A stretch of 64,000 nucleotides of DNA. Source: Carposina sasakii (taxonomy: Eukaryota > Arthropoda > Insecta > Lepidoptera > Carposinidae). The notes beneath the pieces were generated by a model. The model was not told the DNA's origin. It did no database searches and worked only from the letters and a program-made list of their open reading frames with translations. The DNA lies in assembly GCA_014607495.2 (NCBI GenBank), contig CP053163.1, positions 5,746,716 through 5,810,715 of the forward strand, written 5' to 3'. This document shows positions 1 through 10,221 of this stretch, in pieces. The number at the start of each line of letters is the position of its first letter. The first letter of the stretch is position 1. The position numbers were made by a program, and so were the translations under genes.

Positions 1-36
1 ATGTCACATAAGCTGCTTAAGAGCGCAGAATCAGAT

Positions 37-304
37 ATTTAAGAGAGTTATAAGGGTTAACAGGTGTTGTAAGAGCTGAATATCAACTAGTTAAGAGACC
101 ATGTTACTCTTTATTCAGCTGAATACCTAAGTAATGTATCACAACGGGCCTGTTGTTGGTAGAAGCAGAAATTTAAGAGAGTTATAAGGGGTAACATGTG
201 TTCTAAGAGCTGAATATCAACTGGTTGAGAGACCATGTTACTCTTTATTCAGCTGAATACCTCAGTAATGTATCACAATGGGCCTGTTGGTGACGCGTGA
301 CTAT
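37..304. repeat. 134-bp tandem repeat, two copies
   Basis: Two copies with a 134-bp period start at 37 and 171; the second fades near 292-304. They differ by scattered substitutions such as aacgggcc/aatgggcc. Both contain the words gctgaatatcaact and tattcagctgaatacct. The array lies just outside the left edge of the 12.3-kb duplication. No coding potential is seen. Confidence 0.8.
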
Positions 305-775
305 AGAAAATAATATTTTTGTATATTCATTTTATTTATTATTGAAAAGTGACCGTAGTAACTTGTGACAACATAAACGTAAACGCCATATTAATGGCAG
401 TGTCGTTTCATAATATATTTATTGGTACCTAAGTAAACGGAACAGTTTTCTTTATTAGTGCAAGAAAAATGTGTGGGAATGCAAGTTTACTGACATTATA
501 TATGTATATTGTCTAAGAAAATTTTGGTGCGCTACGAAAATATTGTGTTTTTAAATAATATAGTAATAAATGATGTAAGTAAGCTATGTGTTTTAAAATC
601 TTGGTCCAATAATTTTCAATAGTTTATACAGAACTATTAAATAAATAGAGACTGTTACGATATAAGAAGTAATACCTAATTTAATAAGTTCGTATTTCAT
701 GCACAAAACATAAAAAAATGTAAAGTAAATTATAATATTTCTAGGTTAAAATGGTGGTTGATGTAAAACAGCTAT

Positions 776-927
776 GTGAACCGTTATTTATCAAAGGGCT
801 GTTTAGTGATTCACTTGTGAACCTATATTCATCAAAGGACTGCTTAGTGTTTCACATGTGAACCATTTCTCATTAAAGGGCTGTTAAGCGTTTCACGCGT
901 GAACCATTACTTATTAAAGAGCTTATT
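776..927. repeat. 41-bp tandem repeat with palindromic junctions
   Basis: Units start at 776, 817, 858 and 899 (period 41; the last is partial). Each begins gtgaacc and ends ttcac. Where units meet they form palindromes: TTCACTTGTGAA (imperfect), TTCACATGTGAA and TTCACGCGTGAA (both perfect). The array lies left of a gypsy-type remnant and might belong to its LTR. The 322-775 stretch before it is AT-rich with nothing recognised. Confidence 0.85.
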
Positions 928-949
928 ATGTCTTAGTCTCAATCAAATA

Positions 950-2512
950 AAACCAATCAGTTTAGTTCCCACCTTTAATTTCAGATGGCGCCACTTGGTA
1001 CATATAATTTTTTATTACTGGAGTTCGCTCCTCAACTTAATCTAATTATCAATCTTATAACTACATCTAATCTTATATACTAAATTAGGGCACCAGGAAG
1101 GTTTCCGTGATGTTCGGGTAGGTATCCTTCCGACCTGAAGCAGTGGCGGTTAGCTCAAGATGATATCTTGCTACTTTTTAGAGGGCGTATCGGTAGGCTA
1201 AAACAATGAAATAACAGGGTACTAACCAATTTATAATGTAACTAATCTACGTATTTTAAATAATATTAATAACTTACCCCTCCACCAGATACAATAATAA
1301 CAGATTTTATAACTATTTTGAAATTACAATGACCTTATGTTGTGACTATAGATTGCTAGACTCTCCAACTACCTTCGAGTTCATAATTGACACCTAAACA
1401 TTGTGTCTTAACTTTATTCTAAGTACCCGCAATAACATAAATTATACAATATACATATACACCCTGGCCTTACTAAAAAAAAATTACAAGGTGATTTTTT
1501 TTTTAATACTCTTTAAATCTTTTGCGTGCCAAATCCCTATGTTTTTACCGTTGACGTTATTAAGACGATAAAAATTACGAGAAATTATTTCCTAAATAAT
1601 AGCTTTTTCAAATTTAGGTGCTAGTTTTGCCATAAACTGATGCCCTGCTTTTGATAAGGTTTTAGTGTTTTTCCATACGATATCCCCTACTTTAAAGTTA
1701 ACCGGTCTACGTTTGGAGTTGTAATATATACTAGATTTTTGATGAGCTGTTCTAAGATTTCTTTTGACTTTATCTAATACTTTATTATAATTTTTTGTTT
1801 TATGTTCTATACAGGGTGTTTTTTTGTGGCCACCTTTAACGAAGGGTACGTATTCTATACATGAAATAAAGTAAGTTTATGCCAAAAAAAATGCTGGGAA
1901 TTTTTTTTTTTTTTAATTTTAAATTCCTTGATCGTGCGAAATTTATAGTGTCTAGTATTTATGTTAGTTTTTTTATAGACAGATATTAATTATTTTTCGT
2001 GAAAAAATCTTGCTACGCGCGTCTATGTGCATTTATGCAGAAAAACGCAGTCTATTTACTCAACTTTGGACCCTAATATTTTGGAAACCAGACACTTCCC
2101 AGGTATGCTTCCATGGAGAAAAATGATCGTGATGATGAGGAGATTCCGTAGTTTTCGGGAACGTTGACGACCAAAAATCACCCTGTATTATTTCTATTAT
2201 AATGTATTTGTTCCATTATGTTAATATTAGTAGCGTTATTTGAACACGGAATTGATGTTTCTCGACCGTAAAACAAAAAAGAAGGTGTATAGCCCGTAAC
2301 TTCATGCACCGCCGTTCTAATTGCGTGCCCTATTTGGTCCAGGTGTACATCCCATTCATTGTGTTTTCTGGGGTTTGTATACGATGCAATCATCGTCCCC
2401 ACGACTCTATTGACCCTTTAAAAAAACCAATCAGTTTAGTTCCCATCTTTAATTTCAGATGGCGCCACTTGGTACATATAAAGTTTTATTACTGGAGTTC
2501 GCTTCTCAACTT
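950..2512 (-). mobile_element. Ty3/gypsy LTR retrotransposon remnant (integrase end)
   Basis: On the minus strand, 2402-2190 encodes an integrase-core tail with HEVTGYTPSFLFYGRE, and about 1805-1500 continues with the C-terminal DNA-binding part (RRPVNFKVGDIVWK, then an AKLAPKF motif). These are hallmarks of gypsy-type pol. A 374-bp MITE at 1812-2185 splits the frame. Direct repeats of about 89 bp (950-1038 and 2424-2512, a few mismatches) bracket the remnant and are probably LTR pieces. A purine run on the minus strand at 1286-1277 could be the polypurine tract. Protease, RT and RNase H are missing, so the element is dead. Confidence 0.75.
1812..2185. mobile_element. 374-bp MITE, ends CAGGGTG/CACCCTG, TA target duplication
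   Basis: The element begins CAGGGTG and ends CACCCTG, with TA on each side (1810-1811 and 2186-2187). It interrupts the gypsy integrase frame. A related copy lies in the opposite orientation at 58832-59206. It has no ORF. TA target choice suggests a Tc1/mariner-type non-autonomous element. Confidence 0.85.
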
Positions 2513-2904
2513 TTGGCATCTTGTGAACGTTTAAACTGCCGCTATATGCAGACAGTGTCAATGGATAAATAAAGGCTGCTTAGCGGTAAATATGGTCAGC
2601 GCTAAGATATATCATGGGCCACAGGTGTCCCGTTATGCGTCTATTGGCTTAATATTGTGAGAACTTGTGCCCCTTTAATGAGTCAGCTCAATAACAGTTC
2701 ACAAGTACTTTCTTATATTGCTCTTGGCTCTTTCTATAACTCTTTGTGTTTTAAGGGTATATTTGTGACCCATAATGCAGCTCTTATTTACCCTTAAGCT
2801 GTTTAAATATCACTGACTGCTATTATGCAGCTAAGGGACCACGAGTGTATTCTTATATGAGTCTTAATACGCCCAGAGCTGTGTGTAGATCTAAAAGTGA
2901 GTAT
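2513..2904. other. spacer without recognisable gene
   Basis: AT-rich sequence with scattered words (cagct, tattc) resembling the 134-bp array at the window start. No CSP second-half exon, which would show CxxC then a YP..W motif on the minus strand, is visible. Confidence 0.5.
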
Positions 2905-3240
2905 TTATTCAGCTATCTGTGCTACTTGGGTGGGGATGGACGGTGAGCGCCTCCCGTGTTGATAACTGTGGGGTTGGTGAAAAAGGAAGCGCTTCCGGAC
3001 CCACCGGGCCACTATGTTTTTATCATTTGAGAAACTTCGATATCGAGGGCTAGGATTTCTGTGGTATCTTTGTCCTATAGATGGCTCCACTACACAACAT
3101 TGTCCGAAAATAACACTGTGGTCACCAACTCGCTTGCCTAGCATGGTAACTATGGTCTTAAACCTCCTTCTTGTTGCGTGCCCTGGGGAAGGCCTACGTC
3201 CAGCAGTGGACTGCAACAGGCTGATGTGTGTAATCACTTA
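2905..3240. repeat. interspersed repeat with RTE-type 3' tail
   Basis: It ends with ggcctacgtccagcagtgg followed by actgcaacag, a variant of the tail seen at the 3' ends of the RTE LINEs here. The upstream part (gtggtcaccaac..., ...gtaactatggtc) is similar to 49337-49440. The open frames on both strands lack domain motifs and look like by-products. Confidence 0.65.
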
Positions 3241-3549
3241 AATTATTTACACTAAGGAGCGCCAGCTTTCCTTTTAACAAAGTTAATTAGATTATTGTAG
3301 GATTTGTAGGTACATAACTTTTAAAGGTTTTTTATTTATCCAACTGGTGTTGGCCCACTACCGGAACCTACACACTGCTTTATCCCATGATTCCATCAGA
3401 ATTGACGTGGACAGGGGAAACACAGATAAGCTGCGTGCACGTTTACGTAAATATACAATAGAAAAATGCACTATCTAAATAAGATATAAAATTGGCCGAT
3501 TAATTAGGGTAGGTAAGTAAAGTACCTACATTATGATTGTGGTACTCAC

Positions 3550-3757
3550 TTTTCATAAAATTTCCTCTTTTATCACATGGCCCTTCCAACAAAATGCATT
3601 TCAGTATATATTTCATAAGTTGGTTATTCACTAAAACCCTATCCAAATCCTGCATTCTTCCATTGTCGGTCGAGGGATCATCTACTACCTGGGCTGTTGC
3701 GCAGGCCACCCACACCATTAATATACCTCCTAAAAACTTCTGCAACGAACCACTCAT
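3550..3757 (-). pseudogene. CSP locus E, orphan first-half exon
   Basis: The exon encodes a hydrophobic signal peptide, a D-P-S-T-D motif and the first CSP cysteine pair (CILLEGPC, X6). It ends ..FMK plus one base at a GTGAGT donor, the conserved phase-1 CSP intron position. A ttgcag acceptor at 3740 suggests the true exon may begin at 3739 after an upstream exon; alternatively the ATG at 3757 is used. No matching second half (CxxC plus YP.EW) lies downstream in 2513-3549, where repeats occupy the space. The copy-2 duplicate has the same left neighbourhood, so it cannot have one nearby either. Probably a broken gene. Confidence 0.7.
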
Positions 3758-4926
3758 TTCATTATATGACTTTAAATTTATAATCTACGATATAATATGT
3801 CCAATAATGCGAAACAAAAATCATTCGAGTATGAAATTGATGGGACGACGACGTGGCGTGGCGGACGATTGTGCCTGGTACCTTTTGGTGCCTGACGGAT
3901 CTTGTTTGAGAACATGATCAGAGAAAAAGAATTTCACTCGAGTGATTTTTTTTTCATTTTCTTATTAATATTTATAAAAAGAATTAGAATTATTATATAC
4001 TCGTATAAATGACCGATAAACGTTGAGACGGCTTTGAGATATACATAAGAGTTCGTAGATCGGATTTGAGGAAGGATTGTAATCAGCAGCGGACTTTTTA
4101 TACAGACGGAATCTTTCTATAGGTAGGACCTTATAGTAGGTACTATAAGTATAAATAAATGTAACGAAGTTTATCACATTCACGTAAAAACTACCGAACG
4201 GAGTTTGATGAATCTTGTAAGTTGTACCTACATCCGACGATCAAACCGTTGTAGAAAATGTTTGAATGAGATAAACATTAAACAAATTACCGATAGGTAG
4301 GTACATATTAGAGTAAAGCACCGGACTATCATAGTCATCCAGAACGTTCGGGTGTCGTTCAATTCAGTTATTGGTTTTCGCTTCAGTTTCTACTATATTC
4401 AGTTAGACCATTTTCAGTATACTCGTACTTATTAGGTGCATCAGGCAGATTAGGTTTATTCACTATGGGTGCGCCCACCACCGGACCCTACACCCTCCAC
4501 CCTCGGATCTGATAACTCATAACTGCGAAAACAGGCATTTACACTAACTACAATCGCCACGAGATTAGGTTTAGTTTGCATACTGTAGAGTAGAGAATTG
4601 TATTGTAGAGTAGAGTCTAGAGAGTTAACAGTTAGTATTATTGTAACATTTATTTTATTATACCTACATACCAGCTATCTTAGAACTATAGTAACTATAA
4701 TTATATCAATGGCCTAAGCCCATCCATCTTCACAAATTTTCGCATTTATAAAATTATTATAGGTAGTAGGATTAACAGCAGGCTTTAAGCTAGTCGCCCT
4801 TTCACGTTCAGTTTATTTCCCATAAAATTTTATTTATAGTCTAGTAAGAGATCATATGTACATCATCTTATCTAGGGGCAGTTAAGCAAAATGCATTTTG
4901 TCTTTTGCGATGACTTTTTTTGACCA
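3758..4926. other. spacer between CSP A and E
   Basis: No gene seen. About 4435-4570 is an interspersed repeat (gggtgcgcccaccaccgg) that recurs inverted at about 50085-50210. Minus-strand AATAAA signals near 4812 and 4829 could end the CSP A transcript. Confidence 0.5.
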
Positions 4927-6726
4927 CTATGTCTGCTTTCCTCCAATCTTCAAAAATATGTCGTCCAGCGTTTTGCTCTCCAGGATTTTTACTTGTTTAT
5001 TTTTTATAGGCGGGTATAATGTTATCAGCTTTTTCCACTCAATCGGGTAATTCTTCTGAAGATATGTGAAGGTGCGTTGAATCGCCTTATCCTCAGGCGG
5101 AGGACACTTGCGGCACAGTTGGCCTAGAACTTGCGGCGCAAGCACTGAAATGATAAAACAGTACCTAATTGACACAGTATTAATTATCACATGGTGGCCA
5201 GGTTCGCTTAACTAATTTAGATGGTCGATACTAGTTAGTACAATAGTGTAGGAAGTAATGCCAAGCATTTCTGAACAGTTACCTATTGAAATTCATCAAC
5301 TTTCATAATTTTGAACTTTAATTTAACATGTACCTACCTTAGGTAGGTAGGTAGGTAGGCTACCTATCTGTCTGTTTTATGGTTTCTTAGGATAGCGAAG
5401 CGGTCATATGTATAAAGCGGTGTTGGAGGAACATTCTACATGTAGGCATCGTAAAGAAGACGTGGAATTACGTACGTACACGCCGCTATATGATGACCAT
5501 CGCTACCCTAGGAAACCAAAGCTTTAGTTTTTGAATCGTCTCAAATCTTCTTATGACTTTGGTCGTGCGCATTTCAAGAAAATTTGATAGTTTTAACATA
5601 ATTTGAGAGCCAAATCCAAAGGACCAAATATGAGCCAATTGGCTCAAATTTGGTCCTTTGGATTTGGCTTTAGCTTTAGTCAAGTCCAATATGAAATCAA
5701 ATGTTTACTTACTCTTTAAAAATGCACTTCCTGGGTCACATTTAGATTCAACCAAAACACATGACAATATTCTTCTCATAACAGCTCTGTTAGTAAGTAT
5801 TTTGTCCAGTTCTCCCATGGTGCCGTCATCTGTGGATGGATCATTCACCGCCTGCGTCATCGCATTTGCAACCAAAACCGCTATTATCATACATCGTATA
5901 AACATCTGAAAACAAATTTATAGTAAAATCTCACACATGCACAGTTTGCTTTAAGTATCCCTTAATCATCGGTAAGTATCACATATCTCATTAATTATGG
6001 GATCAGTCAGCGTAAAGAATACATTGGTTTCGAAACCAAAAGCCACGTAAACCTTCCAGTCGGACGGCGCGGTGGCGGCTTATCAGGTTCGATTCCAGTA
6101 ACGGGCCTGTTCCACTGAATTTATTCAATGTACAGATTCTGTTATCTGTTACGGATAAACAGGGTCACTCGTTTCGAAAAATAGTATATTTAAAGCCCAA
6201 GAAAAAATTGATTTCCAATTTTTATTTATATCGGGGGTTTTACAAACCTGGAATTACAATTTCAACACATTTTGATGAAAATTGTTAAGCGTAACAGAAT
6301 CGTTGAAGGATGAAATTGATGAAATAATGTACATAATTGGTAATAGCTATATAGGTAGGTACAATAGTTTTTCCTGTGCGTTGGCTGCGTGATGTAGGTA
6401 CGTTACCTACGTTTGGTATTCGATGTTGACAATTTTTTTGTATATTCCAGATTAAATTAATTCAACACCAAATTCTTGTGCACAAAAACCTGAGAGTAAT
6501 TTTCATCTCTGGTATTGGCCGCAATTAAACAACTCTATTCGGATCAATCATATGATACCTTGGCTAGATGACGGTGGTGCTTGGCTAAGATTTTAATAAC
6601 ATAGATAAAGTTACAACAAGGAAAATAAGAAATGGCAGGTCTCTAACCGGTCTTTAAAAAAAATCACTTAGTTTTTTAGCCATAAAATAGTATTAAATAC
6701 CGGAAAAGAAATGTTTTTACCTGCAT
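4927..6726 (-). CDS. chemosensory protein A (CSP/OS-D family)
   Basis: Small secreted helical protein of the insect CSP family. Family members bind hydrophobic ligands in sensillar lymph or other tissues; the ligand here is unknown. Three exons on the minus strand: 6726-6721 (ATGCAG, then GTAAAA), 5905-5713 and 5144-4927. All junctions are GT-AG. Intron 1 is phase 0, and intron 2 is phase 1 after ..AFLK, the classical CSP position. The protein is 138 aa with signal peptide and cysteines CVLVESKC-X18-CRKC, fitting C-X6-C-X18-C-X2-C. It has the family YP.EW.K.. motif and a longer C-terminal tail ending KIGGKQT. Exon 2 starts with its own ATG right after a ttttcag acceptor, so start at residue 3 is also possible. 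Closest relative here is CSP B. Confidence 0.88.
5608..5669. repeat. loop-less 31-bp inverted repeat in CSP A intron 2
   Basis: Arms 5608-5638 and 5639-5669 are reverse complements with one mismatch and no spacer. The hairpin begins 43 bp inside the intron from the exon 2 donor. Confidence 0.9.
6030..6190 (+). repeat. degenerate tRNA-derived SINE fragment
   Basis: Contains a pol III B-box-like ggttcgattcc and the phrase gggcctgttccactgaattt, shared with the copy at 39871-40045. It lies in CSP A intron 1. No target duplication was found. Confidence 0.5.
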
Positions 6727-7289
6727 ATTGAATCGGACCGTCCACAACGGCTAGCAACTGGAAGCGGACCACAATGTGTTCCAGTAGTCTTATCGGACTA
6801 AAGTTTGCTATGTAATGCAAAACAATTCGCGAATCGGTTTATTATTAGGCAAGCTTACATAACATAGCGTAGGTAGCTGGTAACTACCTAGGTCTAGGGA
6901 GGATCCCACAGAACGATCGTGCCATCTGGTAGATACCCAATAATTTTTTTGGGAACTTTAGAAAAAGTAGATTAAATACTCTAAAATATCCCATGTCATT
7001 CACATAATATGTTATTTTTTGGTACATTGGTATGGAAAAGTAGCAGTAGCTCAATGCTGAAAAATACTACCTACTTTGTCTATACATGGTACCCCCCATA
7101 TGCTCGAGGTGGTGGTTGTATTTTCGACGTATAAAAAAGGAAGAAAGATTTTTTAAGTAAAGTATAAAATTTATTACAATTTCCACCTTATCAATAGATA
7201 GCAGGCTCCGTAGACTCCGGTAAAAATAACTATCAAAACAATATAATCTAGGATTTTCTTTGCTGCAATAGCTTCCACGCCTTTTACCA

Positions 7290-8384
7290 CTATGAGGGTG
7301 TTCCTCCAATTTTTAACAGCATGTCGTTCATAGCTTTGGCCTCGAGTGTTTTTGTTTGTTTATTCTGCACGGGCGGGTATAAGGATCTCATCTTTTTCCA
7401 CTCGGTAGGGTAATGCTTCTGAAGATATGTGAAGGTGCGACGGATCGCCTTATCTTCTGAAGGAGGACATCTGTGACAAAGTTGTCCCAGGACTTGAGGC
7501 GCCAGCACTGAAAAGATGGAGCATTGACACAAGACCTTAGGGATCTTAATGTGGGACTAGGTTAATGCGTTGTGTAGGGTGTGAATATTAATAATATTAA
7601 TATATAATAATTAATATATAGATTCCAGTAGGTGTTACAAAGAAGGTGTAGTGTAGATAGTTCGGGAGGCACAGATATGATCGATCATCTATACTAACTA
7701 GCGGGAGCGTCGCCAGCTTATGGCCCAAGGTACCAAGTTGATATGGAAGATTAAAAAAGCGTACGGAACATTAGGAATGGAATTGGTGAATTCGAGTTTC
7801 GACGTACGATTCGAATTAATGATCTAATAAGTCAGGTTAAACTTTGGTTAGGTACTTCACATTTGGCAAATGTCTTATAGGTAATCGCTAATCGCCTTGG
7901 CGACGCCCTTGCTAACTATGTAGGCTCCTGGGATAATACAACCTTATTCATCATAGCGAATCATAAAGAAATAATGACTTACTTTTTAAAAATGCACTCC
8001 CAGGGTCACATTTAGCTTCAGCTAAAACACATGATAGTATTTCTCTCATAGTGGTCTTGTCCATCAGTATGCTGTCCAAGTCGCCCATGGTACCATCGTC
8101 GGTACTTGGATCATTAACTGCCTGTGTCCATACATTTGTAACCAGAACCACCATGGTGATATATCTTAAATACAAGTACATCTGAAAACAATTTTTTATA
8201 TAAAACCCTGCATAGATCTTGGGGTGCTTGTTCCAATAATCGCAGGATCACAAAGGAGCTCCCAAAACCACGTTTGGCATAGCGGGGACAGGTATGAACC
8301 TCTCATTTTATTGAGTACGTATCTCTTAATTTTGTTTTGACTTTACGAGCGAATTACCGTAAAATTGATAGATTTTACCTGCAT
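7290..8384 (-). CDS. chemosensory protein B (CSP/OS-D family)
   Basis: Three exons on the minus strand: 8384-8379 (ATGCAG, then GTAAAA), 8181-7983 and 7507-7290. The phase-1 intron follows ..AFLK. The product is 140 aa: signal peptide, V-N-D-P-S-T-D-D-G motif shared with CSP A, cysteines CVLAEAKC-X18-CHRC, then RTFTYLQK, YPTEWKK and a tail ending KIGGTPS. The ATG at the start of exon 2 gives an alternative start two codons in. A and B share tail, signal region and upstream sequence, so they look like an older tandem pair. Function inferred from the family: binding of small hydrophobic ligands outside the cell. Confidence 0.88.
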
Positions 8385-8559
8385 TTTATGTAGGACTATC
8401 AATATTAAAGCACAGATAAAGCACACTTTACTTGAATTGAATCGCTAAATATTCAGGTACCATATGCGTGAGGACGAGGAGTCGTATTCTTCCTAATCGA
8501 TCGAGTATTGGGTATGTTATGCTGAATCTGAGAAAACAATCCATCAATCGATTGATTAT

Positions 8560-8600
8560 TATTAGGCAGGCTTATATAAAACCTTACGTAGTCTTCATTC
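8560..8600 (-). promoter_or_regulatory. candidate TATA box of CSP B
   Basis: TATATAA on the minus strand (8578-8572) lies about 190 bp upstream of the mini-exon. The surrounding words (attattaggcaggcttatat) match sequence upstream of CSP A at about 6838-6870 (attattaggcaagcttacat), where the TATA is degenerate. Similarity between paralogue upstream regions supports a shared promoter; the start site is not shown. Confidence 0.35.
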
Positions 8601-9256
8601 AAGTGGTACCTAAGTCTACATACCACAGTCGGCTGGTGCAGTGAGTGATCCATTTGCTAGGTGCCAATACTAACTTTAAGAAAAGCAATGTTTGTTAGAC
8701 GTATGTACCTACATAGTCATATTTGATAGATAAACCTTCCTCCTCCACTTATTCGAACAGGCGAGAACAAACAGGCATCGCTCCGCACCGCATTGCATTA
8801 CAAATACCTACATACATATATATTCACAACGGCTGTGTTCCCAAAATGGCGGAGCTGCAGGATCACAAAGAAGATCCTTTCAGCCACGTTTAGCATAGAG
8901 GAGTCAGATGTTAATGATTAGTGACAAGTTGCTAGTTCATCGCCTGAGGGAGCTCCATCCTGGATCATCCATACTTCTAGTTACGTGTGCTATTGGTACC
9001 AGGTGTGATAAGGTAGGTAGGTACATTTTGTAGATAGGGAATACACCAGGTAAAAATTCGTCTAAATTCTGTTTCAAATTTCAAATCTGATTTCTTATCA
9101 GAAATTGCGAATCCTGAGCACTGCATGGTAGGTAGATTTGCCGTAGGTACTATGCTTCCATGGTGCAAGATGTCGGATTTTTTACAATGTTGGAGGAGCT
9201 TTGGCGATGATATTGGAGGTACATCAGCATATAATATTTTTAGTCTATTGATTCCG

Positions 9257-9709
9257 ATTAAGGTATTCCACCAGTGCGTGCTGCCGGTGATGACCTACGG
9301 TGCCGAGACGTGGTCTCTAACTATGTGCCTCATAAAAAAGCTCAGGATCGCACAGCGAGCGATGGAGAGAGCTATGCTTGGGATCTCTCTGCGTGATCGA
9401 ATCAGAAATGAGGAGATCCGCAGACGTACAAAGATCACCGACATAGCTGAACGGTCCAGCAAGCTGAAGTGGCAATGGGCAGGGCACATAGCTCGAAGAA
9501 CTGATGGCCGATGGAGTCGGAAAGTTCTAGAGTGGATACCACGTATCGGCAAGCGCAGCGTGGGAAGGCCACCCGCGAGGTGGACGGATGACCTGGTCAA
9601 GGTTGCGGGCGTCGGTTGGATGCAGGCTGCTTCCGACCGGTCGGAGTGGAGGTTGTTGGGGGAGGCCTATGTCCAACAGTGGACTTCTCAGGGCTGTAAA
9701 TGATGATGA
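9257..9709 (+). mobile_element. 5'-truncated RTE-clade LINE, 3' end
   Basis: The plus-strand frame encodes the C-terminal end of the RTE reverse-transcriptase protein ([15 protein letters not shown] ... [13 protein letters not shown] ... [13 protein letters not shown], stop), followed by a TGATGA tail. Flanking tgattccg at 9249-9256 and 9710-9717 is a plausible 8-bp target duplication. It lies between CSP B and CSP C. The RT catalytic region is absent. Confidence 0.85.
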
Positions 9710-9775
9710 TGATTCCGGGCATAGTAAAACACATAGGAGTTGATTCAAATTATATTTATACTAAATATTATTTGT

Positions 9776-10221
9776 TCAGCTGAACTTCCGGACCAATTTG
9801 ATCCATTCCACTGGGAAATACTTCTTCAAGTAGGTAAATGTACGTCTTACCTCCTTATCTGTGTGCGGCGGACATTCGAGGCAAAAAATTAACGGCGCTG
9901 AATCTGAAATTATCAGATTTAAAGTAAAACTACGTTGTATGTACTTCAATAATTATGCCTCAGTCCTTTAAGGACGATGAACAGGACAGGTCACTAACCT
10001 TTTAACCGTTGTCCTATAATATCACAAGGCCCTTCAGATAAAACACATCTTATATGTCGACCCACGATACGCAGTAATTTATTATCAACCTGAGGCAAGG
10101 TATTTAAGTCGTACAGCAACTTTTCCATCTCTGGCACTCTGGTGTCTGCTATGCCACCGAATATCTTTAGCGGCATCACGCAGGCAGCCAGCAAGAGTAA
10201 TAAAAGACCTCGTAAGATCAT
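9776..10221 (-). CDS. chemosensory protein C, shortened cysteine spacing
   Basis: Two coding exons: 10221-9999 and 9903-9776. The product is 116 aa with a strongly hydrophobic signal peptide (RGLLLLLLAAC). The first cysteine pair is normal (CVLSEGPC). After the phase-1 intron, exon 2 reads SAPLIFCLEC, so the middle spacing is X15, not X18. A cag acceptor precedes 9903; a second ag nearby would shorten it further. It ends after ..WIKLVRKFS, without the long tail of A and B. The ATG sits directly after a ttttttag acceptor, so an upstream exon is expected. I found no ATGCAG mini-exon in 10222-11405. Confidence 0.78.

Noticed and set aside
37..304. A CRISPR-like array at the window start
   Set aside because: Units are 134 bp, only two, with no unique spacers, and the DNA is eukaryotic.
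3537..3917. 126-codon plus-strand frame (also at 15821)
   Set aside because: Antisense of the CSP E exon; no motif, and it crosses the exon edge.
4207..4240. A mini-exon for CSP E reading ATGTAG/GTAC
   Set aside because: It would contain a stop codon, and the tacctacat word is a common motif in this AT-rich DNA. No support beyond resemblance to ATGCAG.
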